From: RUG12519 sp045649685
GTDB lineage: Bacteria; Bacillota; Clostridia; Oscillospirales; Ruminococcaceae
Direction of reading: 5' to 3'
NCBI GenBank assembly: GCA_045649685.1
Contig: JAZRQJ010000015.1
Span: 1 to 64,000 of the forward strand
Length of the DNA stretch: 64,000 nt
Part shown: one piece after another, positions 8,383 through 16,394 of the stretch
Layout of the letters: every line of letters starts with the position of its first letter
Numbering within the stretch: position 1 is the first letter of the stretch
Program-made: the position numbers and the translations under genes
Notes under the pieces: generated by a model
The model's input: the letters and a program-made list of their open reading frames with translations, nothing else
Told to the model about the DNA's origin: nothing
Database searches by the model: none

Positions 8383-10083
8383 ATGATTATGAGATGTTTT
8401 TATGGCTTTTTAATTATTGTTTTTGCTTTGTTTGTGGTTCCTGGATGTGGATATGTTGAAAATGAGCAAATGGCGGATGTGTTTTTTGAAAATGGTTTAA
8501 TATATACCATGGACAATTGTGGAACGGTTTTTGAAAGTATGGCTATTAAAGATGGTAAAGTAGTGTTTTTGGGAACAGTTAATGATGGAGAAGAATATAA
8601 AAACAAAGCTCGAGAAGTGGTTGACTTAGACGGAAAAATTATTTTGCCGGGGTTTGTAGAACCATGCATTAAAGTTATGAGTAGATGTTGTGCTGATTTT
8701 TGTGTTGAAGGAGTAAAAGATATTGATTCTTTTGTCGATATTGCAAAAAATGAAGTTAAAAATAGTTCGGGTAAAGATATATGTGTTGGATTGTTAGTTG
8801 ATCCGAGTACACTATTTTTGGGTAATCATCAAGCGTATTTAAATGATATGAAGCAAATTTTAGACCGAGTCAGCACTGAAAAAGCTGTTATTATTTTTTC
8901 TATGGATGGGAAATTTGCATGGTTGAATTCCAAGGCTTTTGAATATTTTGATATCAATTTTCAAACACCAGTTCCATGGGGTGGGGAAATATGCTTAAAT
9001 AATAAAATTCGAGAGTGTTCGGGAATGATCTATGGAAATGCATTGGATTTAGTGACTATGATTAATAGCAGAGAAGATAAAATTATATCTGGCTTTTTAG
9101 ATTTGCAAAGCAAATTGAATTCTTTTGGATATACTTCAATAATGGCTTTACCCGATAGAGGTTTTTCTAATTTATCGTTTGATGTATTAAAAAATTTGGA
9201 AGATATGGGAAGTTTAAATGTTAGAGTGAGATCTGGAAATATAGTTAAAAATTATGATTCGGATATTGAAAAGCTAGTGGAAAATTCGGAAAAATATAAT
9301 AGTGACATGTTTAAGGTAGATTCAGCTAAGATTTATATTAACAATATTTTTGACGAGAGAGGCCTACTACCATTTATAGGACCTTTTATGGAAAAATCAT
9401 ATGCTGACAAACTCAGTTATTGGGAGAGTCAGGAGGATGTAAATAAAATATATGCTAAAATAAACAGTAAGAAAAAACGAATATATGCAGACTATGATAA
9501 TCTATCAGCAACTCGAATTGGTTTAAATGCTTGCGAACATGCAAAAAATAATTTGCCTAATGACTTTAGAAATATTATATATAATTTTAATGGATTGAAT
9601 GAAAATGATATAACTTTATTTAATGAATATGGAATAATTCCTATTGTTAATATTGTTAGCAATAATACTAATATAGGAAATTTACAAAGTAGAAGTCAAT
9701 TTTCTTTGAATGAGCAGTTTGAATCCATTTTTATGTCTGATTTGGATTCTGATTTTAAAGTTGCTATTTCTTTAAATTTTCCCGATAATTTAATTTTGAA
9801 TCCTCTTGAACAGATACAAATGTTCGTGAATGATTTGCCGGTTAATATTAGGAAGGATTCTATTAAAATGAAACAATTGTTAGAAAACATTATAAGAGGA
9901 TATACTTTGAACGCAGCCTATTCAATGAATATTGATGATGTTACTGGCAGCTTAGAAGTAGGAAAATTTGCTGATTTTATGATTTTAGATAAAAATATAT
10001 TTGAAAATGATTGTAAAAATATTTGCCAAACAAAGGTTATAACAACATATTTAAAAGGAAACATTGTGTATAAAAATAAATAA
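8383..10083 (+). CDS. lipoprotein with a YtcJ-like amidohydrolase fold, metal ligands lost
   Basis: The 566-residue product starts with a lipoprotein signal peptide (lipobox VPGC, Cys22), then follows the amidohydrolase family 3 (YtcJ/NfdA) layout: FFENGLIYTMDN, LDGKIILPGFVEP near residue 80, WGGEICLNN and CSGMIYGNALDLV near residue 210, and the C-terminal NAAYSMNIDDVTGSLEVGKFADFMILD. The expected metal ligands are missing. The HxH after PGF is replaced by CIK, the GD-motif His appears as Tyr (IYADYDN), the IEHA His as Asn (IYNFNG), and the late Asp as Asn (ISLNFPDN). These alignments are by eye. It is probably a surface-exposed pseudoenzyme or binding protein; the ligand is unknown. The ribosome binding site is GGGTGG before ATG 8383. 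It appears monocistronic. Confidence 0.85.
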   Translation: MIMRCFYGFLIIVFALFVVPGCGYVENEQMADVFFENGLIYTMDNCGTVFESMAIKDGKVVFLGTVNDGEEYKNKAREVVDLDGKIILPGFVEPCIKVMSRCCADFCVEGVKDIDSFVDIAKNEVKNSSGKDICVGLLVDPSTLFLGNHQAYLNDMKQILDRVSTEKAVIIFSMDGKFAWLNSKAFEYFDINFQTPVPWGGEICLNNKIRECSGMIYGNALDLVTMINSREDKIISGFLDLQSKLNSFGYTSIMALPDRGFSNLSFDVLKNLEDMGSLNVRVRSGNIVKNYDSDIEKLVENSEKYNSDMFKVDSAKIYINNIFDERGLLPFIGPFMEKSYADKLSYWESQEDVNKIYAKINSKKKRIYADYDNLSATRIGLNACEHAKNNLPNDFRNIIYNFNGLNENDITLFNEYGIIPIVNIVSNNTNIGNLQSRSQFSLNEQFESIFMSDLDSDFKVAISLNFPDNLILNPLEQIQMFVNDLPVNIRKDSIKMKQLLENIIRGYTLNAAYSMNIDDVTGSLEVGKFADFMILDKNIFENDCKNICQTKVITTYLKGNIVYKNK

Positions 10084-10085
10084 TC

Positions 10086-10121
10086 CTTACAAAAATGTAA
10101 TAATTGAGCATATTTTGTAAG
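10086..10121 (+). terminator. hairpin after the amidohydrolase-like gene
   Basis: CTTACAAAA at 10086-10094 pairs perfectly with TTTTGTAAG at 10113-10121, with an inner ATG/CAT extension. There is no T-run after it, so it is a weak terminator candidate or an mRNA 3'-end stabiliser. Confidence 0.35.
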
Positions 10122-10200
10122 ATGATTATATGGAATTAGTGGCCTGTTTTTTGTTAAAATTAAGTTACAGAAAAACAGAAAGACAAATGGAGGGAAACAA

Positions 10201-10236
10201 ATGTTTAAGATTATTAATGGCTGTAAATTGATATAA
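10201..10236 (+). CDS. possible 11-residue mini-ORF
   Basis: An ATG with a near-ideal ribosome binding site (GGAGGG at 10189-10194, 6-nt spacing) opens an 11-codon frame, MFKIINGCKLI. It is flanked by the inverted repeat TAGTGGC (10137-10143) and GCCACTA (10241-10247). The likely promoter of the exporter lies downstream of it, so it would need its own transcript. It may be a chance match or a relic. Confidence 0.2.
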   Translation: MFKIINGCKLI

Positions 10237-10252
10237 TAAAGCCACTATGTGT

Positions 10253-10281
10253 GTGACAAATATTTTTGTTTGTGATATACT
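10253..10281 (+). promoter_or_regulatory. sigma-A promoter for the ABC exporter
   Basis: GTGACA at 10253-10258 and TATACT at 10276-10281 are 17 nt apart, with a TG one base before the -10 (extended -10). Confidence 0.65.
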
Positions 10282-10336
10282 GTAGCTAGATGTTGACTTA
10301 GATAAAATAGTGTAAGGGTAAGGAGTGTGGATACAA

Positions 10337-12628
10337 TTGTTAGAGTTGAAGAATATAAAAAAGATATATCATAGCGGTGAAGATGTGGTCGCGCTTAAGA
10401 ATATGTCTGTTAAGTTTGAAAATAAGGGGTTTGTTTCTATTTTAGGACCTTCCGGATGTGGAAAAACTACTCTTTTAAACGTTATTGGTGGTTTGGATGT
10501 ATATGATTCGGGAGATTTGATTATTAAAGGAAAATCTACAAAATCATTTAAAAATTCAGACTGGGATGCGTATCGTAATAATTTTATTGGTTTTGTTTTT
10601 CAAAACTACAATTTGATAAGTCATCAGACTATTTTAAAAAATGTTGAAGTAGCATTAACATTGTCTGGTATTTCTAAAGCTGAGAGAACAAGAAGAGCAA
10701 GGCAGGCTTTAATTGATGTTGGACTTAAAGATCAACTAAATAAGAAGCCAACTCAATTATCTGGTGGACAAATGCAGCGTGTTGCTATTGCTCGTGCTTT
10801 GGTTAACGATCCAGAAGTTATATTGGCAGACGAACCTACTGGAGCTTTAGATAGTCATACTAGTGTTCAAATTATGGATATATTAAAAGAAATATCTAAG
10901 AGAAAACTGATTATAATGGTTACCCATAATGCTGATCTTGCTCAGCAATATTCATCGAGAATTATAAAAATGTTGGATGGTGATATTGAGTCAGATACTA
11001 ACGTTGAAGAAATTGATGGTGATTTGCCAGATAGTAATTTTAATGGGTTTAAGAAAACTTCTATGTCAATTTTTAATGCTATTGGACTTTCTTTTGGTAA
11101 TTTGATGACTAAAAAATGGAGAACAATTTTGACATCTTTTGCTGGAAGTATAGGAATTATTGGTATAGCTTTGGTTCTTGCTATTTCTAACGGATCTAAA
11201 ATATTGATTAATGAAAAAGTTGGTAATATGTTATCTGATTCTCCTATACAAATAACCAAGGTAGTGAATAATGATAGCGGTTATGTTGAAAACACTAATC
11301 CTAAATATCCCGATAATAGTGATATTATTGTTGATGATCCGAACACTAGAACAGCGCCTGGTTCGCATCAAAACATTATAACACCAGAGTATATGGATTA
11401 TATTAATAAGATGAAGGTTGATTTGAAAGATAAGATACTTAGTGTTAGTGATGCTAGAAATCTTAATATGAATTTGTTGGCAAAAAGAGGAAATAAAATT
11501 GTAGATATTCAAAAAGTTTATAGTCATGAGTTACCAACAAAGAAAGAAGAATTTGAAAAACAATATGAATTAGTTGGTAGCACGAGCAGAATGCCGGTAG
11601 AAAAAGATGAAATTGTTATTATTGTAGATAGTCAAAACCAAGTTTCAAAATATTGGATGGATAGCTGGAATTTGAAAGAGGATGATGTTAAAAATGCAGA
11701 AAGTTTAGTTGGAAAAACTTTAGCAAAGTTAGTGGATAATGACAACTATTACATAAAAGAAGGAAATACCTTTAGACCAATTAATTCTGAAATTTCTAAA
11801 ATATATGATGATTCAAGCAAATCGCTGGCACTGAAAGTTGTTGGAGTTGTAAGACCTTCTCGAGAAAATGAGGGTAAAGGTAAAGTTCCGGCTGCAGGAA
11901 TTGGATATACTAACAAACTAGAAGAACATATTGTGAAGAATTCAATAAATTCACAGATAGTTTTAGCTCAAAAAAATAGCGATTTAAATGTTACTACAGG
12001 TCGAAAATTTACTGATGAAGCTGAAAAGAAAAGTATGATAGCGGCTCTTGGAGGAAGTGATATTCCTGAAGAATTAACAATAATCCCAGCTGATATTGAA
12101 GGAGCTAAACAAATAAAAGAATATTTAGATAAATATAATGAAGGTAAGTCTGAAGAGAATAAAATACTATATACAGATTATTCTAAATCTATTATTAAAA
12201 CTTTAGAGCAGGCTGTTAATATGGCTTCGGTGGTTCTAATAGCTTTGGCTTCGATATCGTTGGTTGTTTCATCAATAATGATTGCAATTTTAACCTATGT
12301 TTCAGTTTTAGAGAGAACCAAGGAAATTGGTATTTTGAGAAGTATTGGAGCTAGAAAGAAAGATGTTTCGAGACTGTTTAATGCTGAAAATATAATTATT
12401 GGATTTATTGCAGGAACAGTGGGAGTAGGATTAACATATTTGCTATCTTTGGCAGTTAATGCTATTGCACATAGTGCTATTAAAGAAGTAGATTCGCTCG
12501 CTGTATTGAATCCTATACATGCGCTACTATTAATAGTTCTTAGCATTGGTATAACTTTGATTGCTGGATTTGTCCCTTCGAAAATGGCAGCAAGAAAGAA
12601 ACCTGTTGATGCTTTAAGAACTGAGTAG
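10337..12628 (+). CDS. MacB-like ABC transporter, fused ATPase and permease
   Basis: The 763-residue product joins an ATP-binding domain (about residues 1-220) and a permease. Walker A is GPSGCGKTT, the signature is LSGGQMQRVAIARAL and Walker B is VILADEPTGALD, as in the MacB/LolD/FtsE group. The permease has one membrane segment near residue 265 (TSFAGSIGIIGIALVLAI), a large extracytoplasmic domain of about 320 residues, and three C-terminal membrane segments with the FtsX-type motif ERTKEIGILRSIGARKKDV. Such mechanotransmission proteins move substrates, often peptides or lipoproteins, at the outer membrane face rather than through a channel. I chose TTG 10337, 11 nt after AAGGAG; the in-frame GTG at 10325 overlaps that site. 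It is transcribed alone. The substrate is unknown. Confidence 0.9.
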   Translation: MLELKNIKKIYHSGEDVVALKNMSVKFENKGFVSILGPSGCGKTTLLNVIGGLDVYDSGDLIIKGKSTKSFKNSDWDAYRNNFIGFVFQNYNLISHQTILKNVEVALTLSGISKAERTRRARQALIDVGLKDQLNKKPTQLSGGQMQRVAIARALVNDPEVILADEPTGALDSHTSVQIMDILKEISKRKLIIMVTHNADLAQQYSSRIIKMLDGDIESDTNVEEIDGDLPDSNFNGFKKTSMSIFNAIGLSFGNLMTKKWRTILTSFAGSIGIIGIALVLAISNGSKILINEKVGNMLSDSPIQITKVVNNDSGYVENTNPKYPDNSDIIVDDPNTRTAPGSHQNIITPEYMDYINKMKVDLKDKILSVSDARNLNMNLLAKRGNKIVDIQKVYSHELPTKKEEFEKQYELVGSTSRMPVEKDEIVIIVDSQNQVSKYWMDSWNLKEDDVKNAESLVGKTLAKLVDNDNYYIKEGNTFRPINSEISKIYDDSSKSLALKVVGVVRPSRENEGKGKVPAAGIGYTNKLEEHIVKNSINSQIVLAQKNSDLNVTTGRKFTDEAEKKSMIAALGGSDIPEELTIIPADIEGAKQIKEYLDKYNEGKSEENKILYTDYSKSIIKTLEQAVNMASVVLIALASISLVVSSIMIAILTYVSVLERTKEIGILRSIGARKKDVSRLFNAENIIIGFIAGTVGVGLTYLLSLAVNAIAHSAIKEVDSLAVLNPIHALLLIVLSIGITLIAGFVPSKMAARKKPVDALRTE

Positions 12629-12642
12629 AATATATAATAAAA

Positions 12643-12676
12643 AACATGCTTATTTAAACAATAAGCGTGTTTTTTT
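12643..12676 (+). terminator. intrinsic terminator of the ABC exporter
   Basis: AACATGCTTATT pairs with AATAAGCGTGTT around a 5-nt loop, with one G-T mismatch, and runs into a T tract. Confidence 0.85.
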
Positions 12677-12780
12677 ATTGCTTTTTAGCAGGTTTTTAGG
12701 GGGAAAACAATATAAAAATTAATTGTTAATAAATATAATCAATTAATAAAAAATTTACAATTATACGAAATAAATATGTG

Positions 12781-12808
12781 TTGAAATATTTTGTATATAT
12801 GATATAAT
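12781..12808 (+). promoter_or_regulatory. sigma-A promoter of the S10 superoperon
   Basis: TTGAAA at 12781-12786 and TATAAT at 12803-12808 are 16 nt apart in a very AT-rich stretch. It lies about 300 nt upstream of rpsJ and is the only strong promoter between the preceding terminator and the ribosomal genes. Confidence 0.7.
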
Positions 12809-13104
12809 AAATAGGTATTGTTATACAAGATATGCGTTGAAGCGAGAGATGGCTGTTATTTTAAGCAGGGAACTTTCGTGGAGTATGTCCGATTTTTAAA
12901 CCGGGCGGCAGATTTGATAGAAGTTTGGGCGTGTTTTGCTTGCAGAACTGTATGGGTCCTCCCATATAAGCTGTTTACTGATTTGATTTGCTGAAAGAAA
13001 CTATGTTTTTTTCAGGTTTTTTATTGCTCAGTATTAGACACACCCGGCGACGTGTCAATGAACACATGCCGACTCTACACGATTTTTATAAGGAGGCGAG
13101 CAAA
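12809..13104 (+). promoter_or_regulatory. long structured 5' leader of rpsJ
   Basis: About 290 nt of untranslated leader separates the promoter from rpsJ and is richer in G+C than the neighbouring spacers. Visible structures include a TATGGG/CCCATA hairpin with a TCCT loop at 12951-12966. Near the 3' end are two mutually exclusive hairpins: GACAC (13037-13041) with GTGTC (13052-13056), or CGGC+GTGT (13045-13055) with ACAC+GCCG (13062-13071). The ribosome binding site AAGGAGG follows at 13090-13096. S10 operons are often controlled by ribosomal protein L4 acting on such leaders; that this one is an L4 leader is inference. An open frame from 12988 through it into rpsJ looks accidental. Confidence 0.55.
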
Positions 13105-13416
13105 TTGGCAGTCAAAGACAAAATTAGGATTAGACTTAAGAGTTATGATCATAGCATAGTTGACGCATCTTGCAAAAAGATAGTGGAAACTGCTAAGAGA
13201 ACAGGAGCTCAGGTTTCAGGTCCTATACCTCTTCCAACAAAAAAGGAAGTTGTTACAATTTTGAGAGCTGTTCATAAATATAAGGACAGCCGTGAGCAGT
13301 TTGAGATGAGAACTCACAAACGCTTAATTGATATTCTGCGTCCTTCCAACAAAACTGTGGAAGCTTTGCAGAGTTTAGACCTTCCTGCCGGTGTTGAAAT
13401 TGAAATAAAACTATAA
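13105..13416 (+). CDS. rpsJ: 30S ribosomal protein S10
   Basis: S10 is part of the 30S head and, as NusE, of transcription antitermination complexes. The 103-residue product MAVKDKIRIRLKSYDH, with GPIPLPTKKEVVTILR and the C-terminal LPAGVEIEIKL, is a full-length match. The TTG start at 13105 is set by AAGGAGG just upstream and by the family N-terminus. It is the first gene of the superoperon; 135 nt with repeated hairpins separate it from rplC. Confidence 0.98.
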   Translation: MAVKDKIRIRLKSYDHSIVDASCKKIVETAKRTGAQVSGPIPLPTKKEVVTILRAVHKYKDSREQFEMRTHKRLIDILRPSNKTVEALQSLDLPAGVEIEIKL

Positions 13417-13444
13417 GTTTGTTTTTCGGTTTCTCTATTATTTA

Positions 13445-13516
13445 AGGTCAAGTTGATTTTGTTATCAACCACTAACCGACAGGTCAAGTTAAGAAGAAGT
13501 TCTTAACCAATAACCG
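13445..13516 (+). repeat. tandem pair of hairpin elements upstream of rplC
   Basis: Two adjacent copies, 13445-13478 and 13481-13516, share the ends AGGTCAAGTT and AACCANTAACCG but differ in the middle. Copy 1 forms GTTGAT/ATCAAC with a 6-nt loop. Copy 2 forms GTTAAGAA/TTCTTAAC with a 4-nt loop. The stem sequences change while pairing is kept, which suggests selected RNA structure. The elements lie in the rpsJ-rplC spacer, 36 nt before the rplC start. I do not recognise a named RNA family. Confidence 0.6.
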
Positions 13517-13551
13517 GGCTGATTTTTCGGCCAGTGAACAGGAGGAAGAAT

Positions 13552-14187
13552 ATGAAAAAGGGAATCATTGGAAAAAAGATTGGTATGACCCAAATCTTTG
13601 ATGAACATGGAAAAGTTATTCCAGTAACAGTTATTGAAGCAGGTCCTTGTGTTGTTGTTCAGAAAAAAACTTTGGATAATGACGGATATGAGGCTGTTCA
13701 AATAGGATTTGGAGACTTAAAACCAAATAAGGTTAACAAACCTAAGAGTGGTCACTTTAAGAAAGCTGATGCGGCTCCAAAACGCACTTTGAAAGAGTTT
13801 CGTTTTGATGATTGTTCGGCATACAATTTGGGTGACATAATCAAGGCTGATGCTTTTGAGGTTGGAGATTTTATAGATGTTTGTGGAACTAGCAAAGGAA
13901 AAGGTTTTGCTGGAACTATTAAACGTTATGGTAATCATACTCTTAAAGCTAGCCATGGTACTGGTCCTGTTGCTAGACATGCAGGTTCTATGGCGGGTGC
14001 TTCAGATCCATCTCGTATTCCAAAAGGAAAGAAAATGCCTGGACATATGGGTGGAGAAAGAGTTACAATACAAAATCTTGTAATTGCTAAAATTGATGTT
14101 GAAAATAATTTGATTGCTATTAAAGGAGCTATTCCCGGCCCTAAAGGCGGAGTAGTTACTATTACAAGTAGTATTAAAAAAGCTTAG
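13552..14187 (+). CDS. rplC: 50S ribosomal protein L3
   Basis: L3 is an early-assembly 50S protein reaching the peptidyl transferase centre. The 211-residue product starts MKKGIIGKKIGMTQIF and contains the loop signature SHGTGPVARHAGSMAG and the KGKKMPGHMGGERVT block. ATG 13552 follows CAGGAGGAAG; an in-frame GTG at 13534 lies before that site and is unlikely. It is followed 17 nt later by rplD. Confidence 0.98.
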   Translation: MKKGIIGKKIGMTQIFDEHGKVIPVTVIEAGPCVVVQKKTLDNDGYEAVQIGFGDLKPNKVNKPKSGHFKKADAAPKRTLKEFRFDDCSAYNLGDIIKADAFEVGDFIDVCGTSKGKGFAGTIKRYGNHTLKASHGTGPVARHAGSMAGASDPSRIPKGKKMPGHMGGERVTIQNLVIAKIDVENNLIAIKGAIPGPKGGVVTITSSIKKA

Positions 14188-14204
14188 GAAAGGAGGAAAT
14201 ATAG

Positions 14205-14828
14205 ATGTCAACCGTTGCAGTGTTAAACATGGAAGGAAAAAAAGTTTCCGAAAGAGTTCTTTTAGATTCTATTTTTGCAATTGAACCTAATGCGGCTGTT
14301 TTACATATGGCTGTTGTTAATCATCTTGCAAATCGTAGGCAAGGAACACAGTCTACTTTAACTAGAACGGAAGTTAGAGGAGGCGGAAGAAAACCTTGGA
14401 GACAAAAAGGAACAGGTCATGCAAGGCAAGGATCTATTCGTTCTCCGCAGTGGGTTCATGGAGGAGTTGCTTTAGGCCCTAAACCTAGAAGCTATCGTTT
14501 TTCTCTTAACAAAAAAGTTAAGAAAGTTGCGATTAAATCTGCTCTGTCTGCTAAACTAGCTGAATCTGAACTTGTTTTAGTTGATAATATTACTATGAGT
14601 GATTATAAAACTAAGGACTTTATTAAAATGTTAGATGCTTTAGGCGCTGATAAGAAAGCTTTAGTTGTTTTGCCAGAAGTAGATAAAAAGGTTGTTAAGA
14701 GTGCTTCTAATATAAAAGGAGTTAAGACAGCTTATGTTGGCGAATTAAATGTATATGATATATTGAATCACGATAAGCTTATTTTAGCTCTCGGTGCACT
14801 GGATAAAATAGAGGAGGTGTACGAATAA
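14205..14828 (+). CDS. rplD: 50S ribosomal protein L4
   Basis: L4 lines the peptide exit tunnel and in many bacteria represses its own S10 operon by binding the leader RNA. The 207-residue product contains the tunnel-loop signature RGGGRKPWRQKGTGHARQG. The ribosome binding site is AAGGAGGAAA. The stop TAA shares one base with the rplW start (TAATG), so the two are translationally coupled. Confidence 0.98.
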   Translation: MSTVAVLNMEGKKVSERVLLDSIFAIEPNAAVLHMAVVNHLANRRQGTQSTLTRTEVRGGGRKPWRQKGTGHARQGSIRSPQWVHGGVALGPKPRSYRFSLNKKVKKVAIKSALSAKLAESELVLVDNITMSDYKTKDFIKMLDALGADKKALVVLPEVDKKVVKSASNIKGVKTAYVGELNVYDILNHDKLILALGALDKIEEVYE

Positions 14829-15124
14829 TGAATATGTTTGCTCAAGATATTATTTTGCGCCCTATTGTTACTGAGCACACTATGGAAGGTATGCAACAAC
14901 GTAAATATACTTTTAAGGTTGCAAAAAGTGCTAACAAAATAGAAATTGCAAAGGCTATTCAAGAATTATTTGGAGTTGAAGTTAAAAAAGTTAATACCAT
15001 GAATTGCAAAGGTCGTTATGTAAGACATGGTGCAACAGGAGGATATCGTCCTGATTGGAAAAAAGCTATTGTGACACTTTCAGATAGTTCGAAAACAATA
15101 GAGTTTTTTGATAATATGTTCTAA
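14828..15124 (+). CDS. rplW: 50S ribosomal protein L23
   Basis: L23 sits at the tunnel exit and is the docking site for trigger factor and SRP. The 98-residue product has IILRPIVTEHTMEGM, the YTFKVAKSANKIEIAKAI stretch and VNTMNCKGR, matching the family over its full length. Its start overlaps rplD by one base; GAGGAGG lies inside the rplD end. The rplB start follows after a 116-nt spacer. Confidence 0.97.
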   Translation: MNMFAQDIILRPIVTEHTMEGMQQRKYTFKVAKSANKIEIAKAIQELFGVEVKKVNTMNCKGRYVRHGATGGYRPDWKKAIVTLSDSSKTIEFFDNMF

Positions 15125-15240
15125 TTGAATTATCAAAAAGGTGTTGTATGATAAGTTTGTATGACTTGTCGCTAAACCAAATCGGATGTGTGAATCTCGT
15201 TAGTTAAGAGAATCCAACCATTCAAAAAGGAGAGATAATC

Positions 15241-16074
15241 ATGGCTATTAAAAGCTATAAACCTACTACTGCGTCTAGACGTAATATGACAGTTACAGAT
15301 TATTCTGATTTGTCTAAGGTTAAGCCAGAAAAAAGCTTGCTTGAACCTTTGAAAAAGCATTCTGGACGTAATAACATGGGTAGAATAACAGTTCGTCATA
15401 GAGGTGGCGGAAACAGAAATAAATACCGTATAATTGACTTTAAACGTAATAAGACAGGAATGGACGCTACTGTTCAAACTTTAGAGTATGATCCTAACAG
15501 ATCCGCTCATATTGCGTTGGTTAAATACGAAGATGGAGAAAAAAGATATATAATTGCTCCAAACGGTTTAAAAGTTGGAGACGTTGTTAGAAGCGGTGCA
15601 GATGCAGATATTAAACCAGGTAATGCGTTGGCTATGGAAAATATACCTGTTGGTACATTTATCCACAACATAGAACTTTATCCTGGAAAAGGTGCTGTTT
15701 TAGTTAGATCTGCAGGAAATACTGCTCAGCTCATGGCTAAAGAAGGTAAATATGCTCTTGTACGTCTTCCATCTGGAGAGCTCAGAAAGATACCTGTTAT
15801 TTGTTTTGCAACAATTGGTCAAATAGGAAACTTGGATCATGAAAATGTTAAGGTTGGTAAGGCTGGAAAAACTAGACACAAAGGCTTCAGACCAACTGTT
15901 CGTGGATCTGTTATGAACCCTAACGATCACCCTCATGGTGGTGGTGAAGGTAAGTCACCAGTTGGAAGACCTGGACCTGTTACTCCTTGGGGTAAACCAG
16001 CATTGGGTTATAAAACAAGAAAGAAACATAATCGTTCTGATAAATTTATTGTTAAACGCAGAAATGCTAAGTAG
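15241..16074 (+). CDS. rplB: 50S ribosomal protein L2
   Basis: L2 is a core 23S rRNA-binding protein needed for peptidyl transfer and subunit association. The 277-residue product shows GRNNMGRITVRHRGGGNRN near residue 43 and the catalytic-region signature VMNPNDHPHGGGEGKSPVG near residue 225, including the invariant His. The ribosome binding site AAAAAGGAGAG precedes ATG 15241. Confidence 0.98.
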   Translation: MAIKSYKPTTASRRNMTVTDYSDLSKVKPEKSLLEPLKKHSGRNNMGRITVRHRGGGNRNKYRIIDFKRNKTGMDATVQTLEYDPNRSAHIALVKYEDGEKRYIIAPNGLKVGDVVRSGADADIKPGNALAMENIPVGTFIHNIELYPGKGAVLVRSAGNTAQLMAKEGKYALVRLPSGELRKIPVICFATIGQIGNLDHENVKVGKAGKTRHKGFRPTVRGSVMNPNDHPHGGGEGKSPVGRPGPVTPWGKPALGYKTRKKHNRSDKFIVKRRNAK

Positions 16075-16098
16075 AACCGGAAAGGAGGCACATTATAT

Positions 16099-16371
16099 AT
16101 GGGAAGATCTATAAAAAAAGGCCCTTACGTTCAACCGGTATTGTTAAAAAGAGTTAAAGAAATGAATGAAAACGGAGAAAAAAAGGTTTTAAAAACATGG
16201 TCTCGTTCATCTACTATATTTCCGGATTTTGTTGGGCACACTTTTGCTGTTCATGACGGCCGTAAACATGTTCCAGTATATGTTACTGAAGATATGGTTG
16301 GACATAAATTAGGTGAGTTTGCTCCTACGCGCACATATAAAGGACACGCTGGGGCTAAGACATCAAAATAG
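16099..16371 (+). CDS. rpsS: 30S ribosomal protein S19
   Basis: S19 belongs to the 30S head and pairs with S13 near the A-site finger. The 90-residue product begins MGRSIKKGPYVQPVLLKR and has the signature DGRKHVPVYVTEDMVGHK followed by GEFAPTRTYKGH. A strong AAAGGAGG precedes the ATG. It lies 24 nt after rplB. Confidence 0.98.
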   Translation: MGRSIKKGPYVQPVLLKRVKEMNENGEKKVLKTWSRSSTIFPDFVGHTFAVHDGRKHVPVYVTEDMVGHKLGEFAPTRTYKGHAGAKTSK

Positions 16372-16394
16372 GTCGAGAGGAGGTTAATTGAACA

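Noticed and set aside
12809..13104. T-box riboswitch in the rpsJ leader
   Set aside because: The conserved T-box sequence and a specifier-loop arrangement are not present, and no aminoacyl-tRNA synthetase or amino acid gene follows.
12988..13104. Longer S10 starting upstream of 13105
   Set aside because: The frame is open, but the extra residues match no S10 and a strong ribosome binding site lies directly before TTG 13105.
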